A stretch of 64,000 nt of DNA. Origin: Methyloversatilis universalis FAM5 (GTDB lineage: Bacteria; Pseudomonadota; Gammaproteobacteria; Burkholderiales; Rhodocyclaceae). Below the pieces are notes generated by a model. It did not search any database. It saw only the letters and a list, made by a program, of their open reading frames with translations, and was not told the DNA's origin. A program made the translations under genes and the position numbers. The stretch is from contig NZ_AFHG01000058.1 in assembly GCF_000214035.2 (NCBI RefSeq), positions 147,460-211,459 of the forward strand, given 5' to 3'. Positions 7,388 to 15,697 of the stretch are shown here, piece by piece. The stretch's first letter is position 1, and each line of letters opens with the position of its first letter.

Positions 7388-9314
7388 GACTCTGTACGTT
7401 TTTTCAGCGTGGATGCTGGCACTGCTGTTCTCGGTGGTGGTCGGCTCCTGGCACGGTACGACGACCTCTTACGTGCTGCCGGTCGCGGTGCTGGTCACCG
7501 GGCTGTCCATGCTGTGGCTGGCCCGCAAGCTGCCCTGGTACGTGGGCTCCCCGCACCGGCCTGAAGCCACTGCGCAGCAGGAGCAGTGGGCGGGTCAACT
7601 GTGCCACAACATTTCGTCGCCTTCGGTCACGATACAGGGGCAGGAGATCACTTTCGCCAATCAGGCCTTTCTCGCGCTGCTGCATTACGGCGGCCGCGGT
7701 GATCAGGTGGTCGGTCTTCCCTTCACCAATCTGCTGCACCCGGTCGACCATCCGCGCTTCGCCACGCTGATGGCGATTGCCGGCACCGATGACGCGACCG
7801 ATGCCGAAGGCGTGCTGCGGCTGGTGCGTGCGGACGGCGGTCCGGTCAAACTGCACGCCAGCATTTCTCCGCTGACGCTGGTGCCCGGCAGCCGGCTCAT
7901 CCAGTTCAGCGCCGACGCGGCGGTGGCACCGGCGCGCGACGGCGTCGAGAACTCGATGTCGGTGGTGCTCGATCAGCTCGATCTGGTCATGTTCAAGACC
8001 GATGCCGAAGGACGCATCGCCTATGTCAATCGGGCCTGGGAGCGGCTGACCGGTCGCAGCATGCCGGAAAGCCGGGGCCGCATGCTGTCGGCCGCGGTGC
8101 ACCCGGAGGACCGGGATTCGGTCGACAAGGCCATGCTGTCGGTGGCCGGCGGACAGACCGATCACCTGAGCATGGAGGTCCGTCTCGTGAACACCGGCGG
8201 CAACGTGTTCTGGGTCATGCTGCGCGCGCAGACCTGCACGCTGCCGGACGGCGATCTGGTGGGCGTGGTCGGTACGCTGAGCGAAGTGACCCGCCGTCGC
8301 CGTGGCGAGGAACTGGGTTCGAGCCGGCGCTACCTGAACACCCTGCTCGCCAATGTGCCGGGCATGGTGTACCGCGGTCGCAACGACCCGGAGTGGACGA
8401 TGGAATTCGTCAGCGATGGCAGCGTGGACCTGATCGGCTACGAACCGTGGGAACTGGTGGAGAACCACCGCGTGTCCTTCGGCAGCCTGGTGCACCCGGA
8501 AGACCGCGAATTCCTGTGGGCGCAGGTGCAGGCCAGTCTGGCCCAGCACAAGCCCTACCAGATTTCCTACCGGGTGGCCGACGTGAGCGGCAACTACCTG
8601 TGGGTGTGGGAGCAGGGCCGCGGCGTGTTCTCGTCACAGGGCGAACTGCTGGCGATCGAGGGCTTCATCACCGACGTGAGCGAGCGCCGTGGCGCGGAGG
8701 AAAAGGCGCGCCGCCGCATGTGGTTCGAGGCGCGCACCGGCATGACCAGCCGCGCCATCTTCGATTCGCTGCTGGCGTGGACGCTGCACCAGTCGCAGGT
8801 GAACGATTTCCCGTTCGCGCTGCTGTGGGTGGATGTGAGCGGACTGGCCGGCCGGCTGTCGCCCCCCGAAACCGGGGTCGAGCTGATACAGGCGACCGGC
8901 GTGGCCGGGCCGGGCGCGCAGACGCAGGCCGGCAGCGAGGCGATCGAACAGGCGCTGGCCCGGGTGGCGCGCCGTTTCCGTCCGGTCAATGGGCCGGGCG
9001 CGGCGGTGACCTATATGGACAACTACCAGTTCGCGGTGCTGCTGACCGACTTCCGCGCCGGCGAAACCGCGCGCGCGCTGGCCGGTTCGACCGAAGTGAT
9101 CACTGCGGTGTCACAGCTGGCGAGCCGGCTGGTGCAGGAGCTGTCGGCGCCGCTCACCGTTGGCGCGGAAGAGGTGCCGGTGCCGGTATCGGTCGGCATT
9201 GCCATCGCCGACGCCCGCTACATCGGCGCCGAATCGATGTTCGCCGCCGCCCGTCGGGCTGCCACCCAGGCGGCCGAACTGGGCCCTGGCCACTGCGAGT
9301 TCGCCGACGAGTAG
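7386..9314 (+). CDS. Membrane PAS-domain protein with degenerate GGDEF domain
   Basis: This 642-residue protein has two N-terminal membrane spans (about 4-21 and 28-48), then three PAS-like modules (about 65-185, 195-310 and 320-440, each ending in a PAC-type segment such as GFITDVSERR). A C-terminal domain resembles GGDEF in layout: ARTGMTSRAIFDSLL at the start, SVGIAIAD near the end, followed by an A..A...A helix. The catalytic signature is gone; the GGDEF position reads DNYQF (residues 545-549), so cyclase activity is unlikely and a sensory or c-di-GMP/GTP-binding role is possible. An AAGGA ribosome binding site supports the ATG at 7386, which overlaps the divergent kinase start. Confidence 0.8.
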   Translation: MTLYVFSAWMLALLFSVVVGSWHGTTTSYVLPVAVLVTGLSMLWLARKLPWYVGSPHRPEATAQQEQWAGQLCHNISSPSVTIQGQEITFANQAFLALLHYGGRGDQVVGLPFTNLLHPVDHPRFATLMAIAGTDDATDAEGVLRLVRADGGPVKLHASISPLTLVPGSRLIQFSADAAVAPARDGVENSMSVVLDQLDLVMFKTDAEGRIAYVNRAWERLTGRSMPESRGRMLSAAVHPEDRDSVDKAMLSVAGGQTDHLSMEVRLVNTGGNVFWVMLRAQTCTLPDGDLVGVVGTLSEVTRRRRGEELGSSRRYLNTLLANVPGMVYRGRNDPEWTMEFVSDGSVDLIGYEPWELVENHRVSFGSLVHPEDREFLWAQVQASLAQHKPYQISYRVADVSGNYLWVWEQGRGVFSSQGELLAIEGFITDVSERRGAEEKARRRMWFEARTGMTSRAIFDSLLAWTLHQSQVNDFPFALLWVDVSGLAGRLSPPETGVELIQATGVAGPGAQTQAGSEAIEQALARVARRFRPVNGPGAAVTYMDNYQFAVLLTDFRAGETARALAGSTEVITAVSQLASRLVQELSAPLTVGAEEVPVPVSVGIAIADARYIGAESMFAAARRAATQAAELGPGHCEFADE

Positions 9315-9345
9315 GTCCGCGCCCTGCGGCGGGCGGCGACGCGGC

Positions 9346-10263
9346 TCAGGGTTCGATCGCGATGCCGCGCAGCGGCTGGCCGTCCGCCACCCGACCAATG
9401 CGGGTGGCGCGGCCGCTTTTCAGATCGATCTCGTACAGCTGCACCGACGCATCGCCCGCTGTGCTGAGCGCGGCCAGCGCCGCATTGTTCAGGTCGGCGA
9501 TGTCGAAGTGGGCGTCGGTGACCGGGCCGACGCCCAGTCCGCCCACCGTGAACAGCCGGCCCAGATTCGGCGAAACCACCGGCTGCGCGCCCTCCACTGA
9601 GCCCTGGCGCACCAGGGTGCCGGTCGCGGCGTCGATCGCGTAATTGGTGGTGATCTTTTCGTTGTCCTTGTTGTAGGTGTAGCCGGCCGCGACGATCTGC
9701 GGCGCCACGCCCGCGTGCGCATCGCCGTCAGCGTACTGCAGCTGTCCGTCCGGCTGCAGACCGGGCTGGTCGGCCGAGCCGTCTACCAGTTCGCCGCTGT
9801 CCGGGTGCGCGCGCAGGTTCTGTCCGGCATCGGACACGATGCGGATGCGGTCGGCCGCCGGATTGAAATCGAAGCCGAAGCGCCGCCCTTCGAGCGGGAT
9901 CGCGAATGGCCGGGTACCGACCGGCGTCAGCGCGCCGGTGCCGACGTCGACCCGGAATACGCGACCGCTGCTGCCGAGCGCGTACAGATCGCCCTTGGCC
10001 ACCCGGTAGTCGATGCCGAGCACCGTTTCGCCGGACGCCAGTCCGCTCAGTTTCAGGTCGGACAGCAGGCGACCGGGCTGGCCGGCGTTGAAGCTGATCA
10101 GCCGGTGATCCTGGGTGACCGCGCGCACCAGCTCCTTGCGGGGCGTGCCCGGCACGTCAGCCGGACGATGTGCGCAGGCGGTCAGCCCGGTTGCGGACGC
10201 AAGCAGGGCTGCGGCCAGGGCGGTGGGGCGGGTGCGGTGATACGGCGGTGCGTGGCGGGGCAT
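9346..10263 (-). CDS. DUF4394-like exported lipoprotein
   Basis: This predicted lipoprotein of 305 residues has a basic N-terminus, a hydrophobic core and a lipobox LTAC with acylated Cys near residue 28. The mature part is rich in beta strands with repeated phrases such as LGIDYRVAKGDLYALGSSGRVFRV and FDFNPAADRIRIVSD, matching DUF4394 proteins, which look like beta-propellers. Function is unknown. The start at 10263 has a GGAG ribosome binding site 7 nt upstream. An in-frame extension to 10443 exists but would bury the signal peptide, so it was rejected. The gene converges on the PAS gene (31-bp gap) and diverges from the cupredoxin gene across 194 bp that should hold both promoters. Confidence 0.8.
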   Translation of the reverse strand: MPRHAPPYHRTRPTALAAALLASATGLTACAHRPADVPGTPRKELVRAVTQDHRLISFNAGQPGRLLSDLKLSGLASGETVLGIDYRVAKGDLYALGSSGRVFRVDVGTGALTPVGTRPFAIPLEGRRFGFDFNPAADRIRIVSDAGQNLRAHPDSGELVDGSADQPGLQPDGQLQYADGDAHAGVAPQIVAAGYTYNKDNEKITTNYAIDAATGTLVRQGSVEGAQPVVSPNLGRLFTVGGLGVGPVTDAHFDIADLNNAALAALSTAGDASVQLYEIDLKSGRATRIGRVADGQPLRGIAIEP

Positions 10264-10457
10264 GGCGGGATCTCCGTGGTGGGGCCAGCGTGAGGCCGGC
10301 CCTTTGTTGTCATGTTCCGGGGGCGTGAACGGGCGATGGTGCGGGGCCCTTGAGTGCCGGAGGTCCGATTTTTTCCGGCCTTGCGCTCTGGCTGCCTCAA
10401 GAAAGAAGGGTTCCCGCCCGTAAATCCGATTTCCTGTCTGCACTTTGAACGAGCACT

Positions 10458-11075
10458 GTGTCCGTTATTGCATTCCGCCCGCGACTGCGGGCCGCCGCGC
10501 TGTTCCTGGCCGCCCTCTGTGCCGGCGGTCCGGCACAGGCCGCCACGGTGGCCTACCGCACGGTCGACAGCGCGGGTCGCGCGCTGGATGGCGTGGTGAT
10601 CGCGCTGCTGCCGGCGTCCCGCGCGAATCTGCCCGCGCCGCGCCCTGCACGCATCGAACAGGTGCGGAAGAGCTTCATGCCCCAGGTGTCCGCGGTGCAG
10701 GTCGGTGCGGCCATCGAATTCCCGAACAACGATACGGTTCGTCATCACGTCTATTCCTTTTCGCCGGCCAAGGTGTTCGAACTGAAGCTGTACAGCGGCA
10801 AGCCGGAAAAGCCGGTCGTGTTCGACAAGGCGGGGCTGGTGGTGCTGGGCTGCAATATCCACGACCAGATGGTGGCCTATGTGTCGGTGGTCGATACCCC
10901 GTGGTTCGCGGTGTCGGGCAACGACGGCGCGGCGCAGATCCGCGACGTGCCGCCGGGCGACTATCAGGTCCAGGTCTGGCACCCGCGCCGTCTCGGCATG
11001 CCTGACCTGCCGCTGCGTCCGCTGAAGGTGGCCGGCGATCTGAACGAAACGCTGGCAGTGGAGCTGAAGCCCTGA
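10458..11075 (+). CDS. Exported cupredoxin-like protein (methylamine-utilization type)
   Basis: This 205-residue protein starts at a GTG and has a signal peptide cleaved after about residue 28 (AQA). The mature part contains a plausible type-1 copper site: His in NDTVRHHVYSF, then Cys, His and Met in VLGCNIHDQM. The spacing is typical of plastocyanin-like proteins annotated as methylamine utilization proteins. Extra beta strands and a DVPPGDYQVQVWHP segment near the C-terminus resemble a carboxypeptidase-regulatory-like fold. It likely binds copper or passes electrons in the periplasm, but the partner is unknown. The GGDEF-EAL gene begins 5 bp after its stop, indicating an operon. Confidence 0.8.
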   Translation: MSVIAFRPRLRAAALFLAALCAGGPAQAATVAYRTVDSAGRALDGVVIALLPASRANLPAPRPARIEQVRKSFMPQVSAVQVGAAIEFPNNDTVRHHVYSFSPAKVFELKLYSGKPEKPVVFDKAGLVVLGCNIHDQMVAYVSVVDTPWFAVSGNDGAAQIRDVPPGDYQVQVWHPRRLGMPDLPLRPLKVAGDLNETLAVELKP

Positions 11076-11080
11076 AGCTC

Positions 11081-13501
11081 ATGATGCGTGTCGGCCTGAA
11101 GTGGAAGATCGCCGCGTGGTGTGCCGCGCTGCTGCTGGTCACCCAGGCCGGCGGTCTGCTGCTGTTCGGCGAAATCGGCCGCAGCAGCGCGCACGACGAC
11201 GCGCGCGAGGAACTGCAGACCGGCCATCGGGTATTCGACCGCATGCTGCGCGAACGCACCGGGCAGCTCACCCAGGCGGCGCGCGTGCTGTCCGCCGACT
11301 ACGGTTTCCGCGAGGCGCTGCTCAGCGGAGACCGGGACACCATCACGTCCGCGCTGGCCAATCACGGCGGCCGCATCAGTGCGGACCTGATGCTGCTGCT
11401 GGCGCTGGACGAGTCGGTCATCGCCAGTTCGCCCTTTGATCCCGGAAGCACGCCGGACCGCCTGCACCAGCTGATCGAACAGGCACGGCGCAGCAGCACC
11501 CAGGACGGGGGCGGCTTTGCCGTCGTGTCCGGCAGCCTCTATCAGGTGGTGGTGGTGCCGGTGATGGCGCCGCTGCCGGTGGCCTGGGTGGTGATGGGCT
11601 TCGGCGTCGACCAGCGCCTGATGAACGAATTGAAGGGCGTGACCGGGCTCGAGGTGAGCTTTGTCCGCCTGGGCGCCGAACAGCCTGGCTGGAAACTGGT
11701 GTCGAGCACACTGGCCGAGCCCCTCCAGAGCGAATTGCTGCAGCGTGTGCCGGCATCATCGATCCGGGTCGAGCCGGTGACGCTGTCGTTGAGCGGTCAT
11801 GACTACGTGAGCCGGCTGCACGCGATCGATGCCGGCGGGCAGGAACAGGTTGGCGCGGTGCTGCAGCTGTCGCTGGACCGGGCGCTGGCGCCCTGGCAGC
11901 GGCTGTACCGGGAGTGGGCCGGGCTGTCGCTGCTGGGCATGCTGGTCGCGCTGCTGGCCAGCGCCTTCATGGGCCGCTCGATCGCCTCGCCGGTGGTCCG
12001 GCTCGCCGAGTTCGCCCGCCGGGTCGAATCCGGCGAATACGGCAAGCCGCCGACGGTGGCGCGCGGTGACGAGATCGGTCAGCTGGCGGACGCCTTTGTC
12101 CATATGACCGGCACCATCGCCTCACGCGAGGCGCGCATCACCGAACTGGCCTACTACGACGCGCTGACCGGTCTGCCGAACCGCGCCTACTTTGCCGAGC
12201 GGCTGGACGAGTACATCCGCGAAGCCGGTGCCCGGTCCGCCAGTGTGGCGGTGGTCAGCCTCGATCTCGACCGCTTCAAGATGGTGAATGACACGCTGGG
12301 TCACGATTTCGGCGATCTGCTGCTGAAGGAGGTGGCGCGCCGCCTGCGCGAAGCGCTGCGCAATGTGCGGGATCAGGTGGCACGGCTGGGCGGCGACGAG
12401 TTCGCCGTGCTGCTGCCGGATGCCGATGCCCGCCAGGCGCTGGGCGTGGCCAGCCGCATCGCCGAAGCGATCAACCAGCCGATGAATCTGGACGGACAGG
12501 TGGTGGACGTGAGCGCCAGCATGGGCGTGTCCGCCTGCCCGGAGCAGGGGGTCAGCGGGCGCGACCTGATGCGTCAGGCCGACATCGCGATGTATCTGGC
12601 CAAGCGCCACAACTCGGTGGCCGAAATCTACGACCCGCGTCATCAGGACCAGAACGTCGAGCGGCTGTCGCTGCTGTCCGAACTGCGCAAGGCGGTCGAG
12701 CGCGACGAACTGGTGCTGTACTTCCAGCCCAAGGTCTCCACCCAGCCTGACCGTGTTCACCACGTCGAGGCGCTGGTGCGCTGGATACACCCGACCCGCG
12801 GCTTCGTGCCGCCCTTCGAGTTCATTCCCTTCGCCGAACAGACCGGCTACATCAAGGCGATCACGCTGTGGGTCATGAATGCCGCGGTGAGACAGTGCGG
12901 TCAGTGGCTGGCGAACGGGCTGGAGGTGAACGTGTCGCTCAACATTTCTGCGCGCGACCTGCTGAACCCCGACCTGCCGGCGGTGTTTGCCGACATGCTG
13001 CGGCAGCACGCCTGTCCGGCCCGGCTGATTACGCTGGAAATCACCGAAAGCGCGGTGCTGGACGACCCGCTGCGGGCGCTTGCCAATCTGCAGGCGCTGC
13101 GCGACACCGGCTGCGCGCTGTCGATCGACGATTACGGCACCGGCTATTCCTCGCTGTCCTACCTGCGTCAGATGCCGGTCAGCGAAATGAAGATAGACCG
13201 CAGTTTCGTAATGCACCTGCTGGACAACCCGAACGACGAAATCATCGTCCGCTCGACCATAGAACTGGCCCACAACATGGGCCTCAAGGTGACCGCCGAA
13301 GGCGTGGAAAGCGAAGAAGTGCTGGAGCGCCTGCGTGCGCTCGGCTGCGATCTGGCGCAGGGCTACCTGATCAGCAAGCCGATACCGGCCGATGCGCTGG
13401 AGCGCTGGTTCAGGGACTCGCGCTGGGCGCAGTCGCCCGATGCCGCGCCGGCGCCAGCCGTCCGTCCGTCAACCGGCGCCGCGCTGGTCACCGCCGATTG
13501 A
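11081..13501 (+). CDS. Sensor GGDEF-EAL protein (c-di-GMP synthesis/degradation)
   Basis: This 806-residue membrane protein has a first span at about 8-30, an extracytoplasmic sensor region of about 250 residues that looks CACHE-like, a second span near 281-303, a HAMP domain, GGDEF (intact signature at 437-441, RLGGDEFAVLL) and EAL (signature at about 562-564, VEALVRW; DDYGTGYSSLSYL later). Both catalytic domains appear complete. The usual inhibitory RxxD site before GGDEF is replaced by NVRD. The protein could make or break cyclic di-GMP; which activity dominates cannot be read from sequence. Tandem ATGs lie at 11081 and 11084. Placement 5 bp after the cupredoxin gene suggests that the periplasmic partner and c-di-GMP output work together. 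Confidence 0.9.
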   Translation: MMRVGLKWKIAAWCAALLLVTQAGGLLLFGEIGRSSAHDDAREELQTGHRVFDRMLRERTGQLTQAARVLSADYGFREALLSGDRDTITSALANHGGRISADLMLLLALDESVIASSPFDPGSTPDRLHQLIEQARRSSTQDGGGFAVVSGSLYQVVVVPVMAPLPVAWVVMGFGVDQRLMNELKGVTGLEVSFVRLGAEQPGWKLVSSTLAEPLQSELLQRVPASSIRVEPVTLSLSGHDYVSRLHAIDAGGQEQVGAVLQLSLDRALAPWQRLYREWAGLSLLGMLVALLASAFMGRSIASPVVRLAEFARRVESGEYGKPPTVARGDEIGQLADAFVHMTGTIASREARITELAYYDALTGLPNRAYFAERLDEYIREAGARSASVAVVSLDLDRFKMVNDTLGHDFGDLLLKEVARRLREALRNVRDQVARLGGDEFAVLLPDADARQALGVASRIAEAINQPMNLDGQVVDVSASMGVSACPEQGVSGRDLMRQADIAMYLAKRHNSVAEIYDPRHQDQNVERLSLLSELRKAVERDELVLYFQPKVSTQPDRVHHVEALVRWIHPTRGFVPPFEFIPFAEQTGYIKAITLWVMNAAVRQCGQWLANGLEVNVSLNISARDLLNPDLPAVFADMLRQHACPARLITLEITESAVLDDPLRALANLQALRDTGCALSIDDYGTGYSSLSYLRQMPVSEMKIDRSFVMHLLDNPNDEIIVRSTIELAHNMGLKVTAEGVESEEVLERLRALGCDLAQGYLISKPIPADALERWFRDSRWAQSPDAAPAPAVRPSTGAALVTAD

Positions 13502-13576
13502 GCAAGCTCTCCACAGGTCCGCTGGCCCGGATGCTGCTTCCGGTTACAGTATCGAGTCACTGACGGAGTCCTTTTC

Positions 13577-14416
13577 ATGATCAAGCGCCAGGGTCCCCTG
13601 GAAATCCTCACCCGCCGACCGGCCGGGCACGCGCATGCGGTGCCGCTGCTGTTCGTGCATGGCGCCTATACCGCAGCCTGGTGCTGGGACGAACATTTCC
13701 TGCCTTTCTTCGCCGATGCGGGCTACACCGCGTGCGCGCTTTCGCTGTCCGGCCACGGCGGCAGCCCCGGTCGCGAATACCTGGACCTGATCAGCCTGGA
13801 CGATTACGTCCGGGACGTGCTCGAAGTGATGGACGGATTCGAGACGCCGCCGGTGCTGATCGGTCACTCGATGGGCGGCATGGTGGTACAGAAGTGTCTC
13901 GAGGTGAGACAGGTGCCCGCCGCCGTCCTGATGGCCTCGGTGCCACCGCAGGGACTGTGGGCGTCGGCGGTCGGGCTGGTCCTGCGCAAGCCCGACGTGA
14001 TGTCCGAACTGAATGCGCTGCTGGCCGGCGGCGGCACGTCGCTGGACGCGCTGCGCGACGCCCTGTTCGCGCAGCCGGTATCGATGGAACGGCTGCAGCA
14101 GATGGCTGCCAGGATTCAGCCGGAATCGGCGCGGGTGATCTGGGACATGACCCTGTTCAACCTGCCGCAGCCGGCCCGCATGCACCGTCCGCCCATGCTG
14201 CTGCTCGGCGCCGAATGCGACCCCATCATCCCGCCGGCGCTGACCGAAATGACCGCGCGCGCGCTGGGCGTACTGCCTCACGTGTTTCCGGGCATGGGCC
14301 ACGGCATGATGCTGGAAGCCGAGTGGCGCAAGGTGGCCCAGCGCGTGCTCGACTGGCTGGACGAGACGCTGGCCGGCTCGGTGACCGACGAACCGGACTG
14401 CCAGACCGGCAACTAG
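13577..14416 (+). CDS. Alpha/beta-fold hydrolase
   Basis: This 279-residue cytoplasmic protein has the alpha/beta-hydrolase order of motifs: HG oxyanion segment (LLFVHGAYTAAW, residues 24-35), nucleophile elbow GHSMGG with Ser98, an acid residue in LLGAECDPII, and catalytic His in GMGHGMMLE. A cap region lies between about residues 125 and 195. No substrate can be assigned. A ribosome binding site (GGAG, in ACGGAGTCC) lies upstream of the ATG. Its stop codon overlaps that of the convergent cytochrome gene by 4 bp, so there is no room for a terminator between them. Confidence 0.85.
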   Translation: MIKRQGPLEILTRRPAGHAHAVPLLFVHGAYTAAWCWDEHFLPFFADAGYTACALSLSGHGGSPGREYLDLISLDDYVRDVLEVMDGFETPPVLIGHSMGGMVVQKCLEVRQVPAAVLMASVPPQGLWASAVGLVLRKPDVMSELNALLAGGGTSLDALRDALFAQPVSMERLQQMAARIQPESARVIWDMTLFNLPQPARMHRPPMLLLGAECDPIIPPALTEMTARALGVLPHVFPGMGHGMMLEAEWRKVAQRVLDWLDETLAGSVTDEPDCQTGN

Positions 14417-15105
14417 CGCGTGCGCGTGGCCGGCGCCGCGTGCGCCGTCAGATAGGACAGGATGTCCGGCACCCGGAGCTGCGGCTCGCCGGGCACGGCC
14501 TGCGAGCCGGTCACCCTGTTCATCCACGCCATATTGCGTTCCATCCGGCTCACCACCCGGCGCCACTCCCCGGCGGTCCGGCTGGCGGGCTCGGGCAGCA
14601 CGTGGCACTGCTCGCAGGCGTCGCGGAAGCTGCGGCCCCGGGTGTCCAGGTCCGGATAGCGGGCGACATCGATCGGCTTCTGTGCATTACGTCGCAGATA
14701 GCCGATCAGCATGTGTACTTCTTCCTCGTCCGGCGCGGCCAGACCGCCCATCATCTGTCTCATCTGCGCACCTCTGTTCCCGTGGCCGCGCATCCGGTCC
14801 ACCATGCGGTGGACGACTTTCGGCCACTTGTCCGGGTGATGCATGGCCGGGTTCGGCAGGTGATGGCACTGCGCGCAGTAGCGCGCCAGCAGGGCCGCGC
14901 CGCCGGAGCCGGCTTCAGGCAGTGCGGCGGCATCGACCGACGGCGGCAGGATGCGGACCATCCAGCCGGCCTGCGGCGAGCCTTCCCAGCGGGCACGCGC
15001 GGTGTCGATCAGCGCCTGGTTTTCCGCCGGACCGGCGAGCGCGACCGAGGCCGGGCAGAGCAGCAGAAGCAGCGGTACGGTTGCGAAGCGGCCGGACATG
15101 AACAT
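14413..15105 (-). CDS. Exported dihaem cytochrome c
   Basis: This 230-residue protein has an N-terminal signal peptide (cleavage after about residue 24, ALA) and two haem-attachment motifs, CAQCH at 77-81 and CEQCH at 164-168. The second is followed by a Pro residue and both by helices ending in a WP.VV.RM pattern, which offers Met ligands. It is therefore a periplasmic electron carrier with two c-type haems. A second in-frame ATG two codons downstream (15099) is an equally good start, and neither has a convincing ribosome binding site. It converges with the hydrolase gene with a 4-bp overlap. No oxidoreductase partner is adjacent. Confidence 0.85.
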   Translation of the reverse strand: MFMSGRFATVPLLLLLCPASVALAGPAENQALIDTARARWEGSPQAGWMVRILPPSVDAAALPEAGSGGAALLARYCAQCHHLPNPAMHHPDKWPKVVHRMVDRMRGHGNRGAQMRQMMGGLAAPDEEEVHMLIGYLRRNAQKPIDVARYPDLDTRGRSFRDACEQCHVLPEPASRTAGEWRRVVSRMERNMAWMNRVTGSQAVPGEPQLRVPDILSYLTAHAAPATRTR

Positions 15106-15226
15106 GCGGGGAGGAGGTCAGTCTTCTCCAGATTAGTCCAGCAAGAACGGCCGGCAAGGTCGCGGACGAACGGGGCACCGCCCGTGTGAAATTTCGGTGA
15201 ACGGGCATATCGGCCGTCCGGATGAT

Positions 15227-15254
15227 TAAAGGCTGGAACACGCGCGGCCGATAG
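15227..15254 (+). promoter_or_regulatory. Possible FliA (sigma-28)-type promoter
   Basis: TAAA at 15227-15230 and GCCGATAG at 15247-15254 resemble the FliA -35 and -10 elements (TAAA and GCCGATAA). The spacer is 16 bp rather than the usual 15. The -10 half also forms one arm of a 7-bp inverted repeat with TATCGGC at 15261-15267. It lies about 36 bp before the small gene at 15290. Confidence 0.3.
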
Positions 15255-15289
15255 CCGCCTTATCGGCACTCGGGTACGGGAAGACGAAG

Positions 15290-15484
15290 ATGGATCTGTT
15301 CGATTTCATGAGCGGCAAGTCGATCGGCCGCAGCCAGGATTACGGCGACGAAGTGCTGAACGCGGGATGGCTGCCGCACCTCGAAGCCGCGGCCGGCGGC
15401 CGCCGTTCGCCGGTGGCGCGTCCGCGCAGCGCAGTGGCCGATCCGGACGCCTATCTGCGCGACATCTACCGCGCACAGGAATGA
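15290..15484 (+). CDS. Small hypothetical protein (64 aa)
   Basis: This short open frame codes for an acidic, Arg-rich soluble protein with no membrane span or signal peptide. The N-terminus (MDLFDFMSGKSIGRSQDYG) and C-terminus (DPDAYLRDIYRAQE) look like short structured ends around a proline- and glycine-containing middle. A purine-rich GGGAAGACGAAG lies directly before the ATG and codon use matches neighbours, which supports a real gene. No family was recognised. It may be served by the sigma-28-like promoter upstream, which would hint at motility-linked expression, but this is speculative. Confidence 0.55.
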   Translation: MDLFDFMSGKSIGRSQDYGDEVLNAGWLPHLEAAAGGRRSPVARPRSAVADPDAYLRDIYRAQE

Positions 15485-15697
15485 CAGTCAGGGCGCCGTC
15501 CGGCGTCCTGATCCACGTACGCCCGGTCCGCTGCGGCCGGCGTGTGTCTGGCTGATTTTCTTCCGCTTCATCTCGCTGCTGCGAGCGCCTGTCTCATTCA
15601 ACCCGGGTAATATGCTGCGCATGCAGCGCTCCGCCCGATTCCTCCCGCATGACTCCTCGTACCCAGCCCGTCCGTACCGGCCGCTGAGGGCCTGCGC

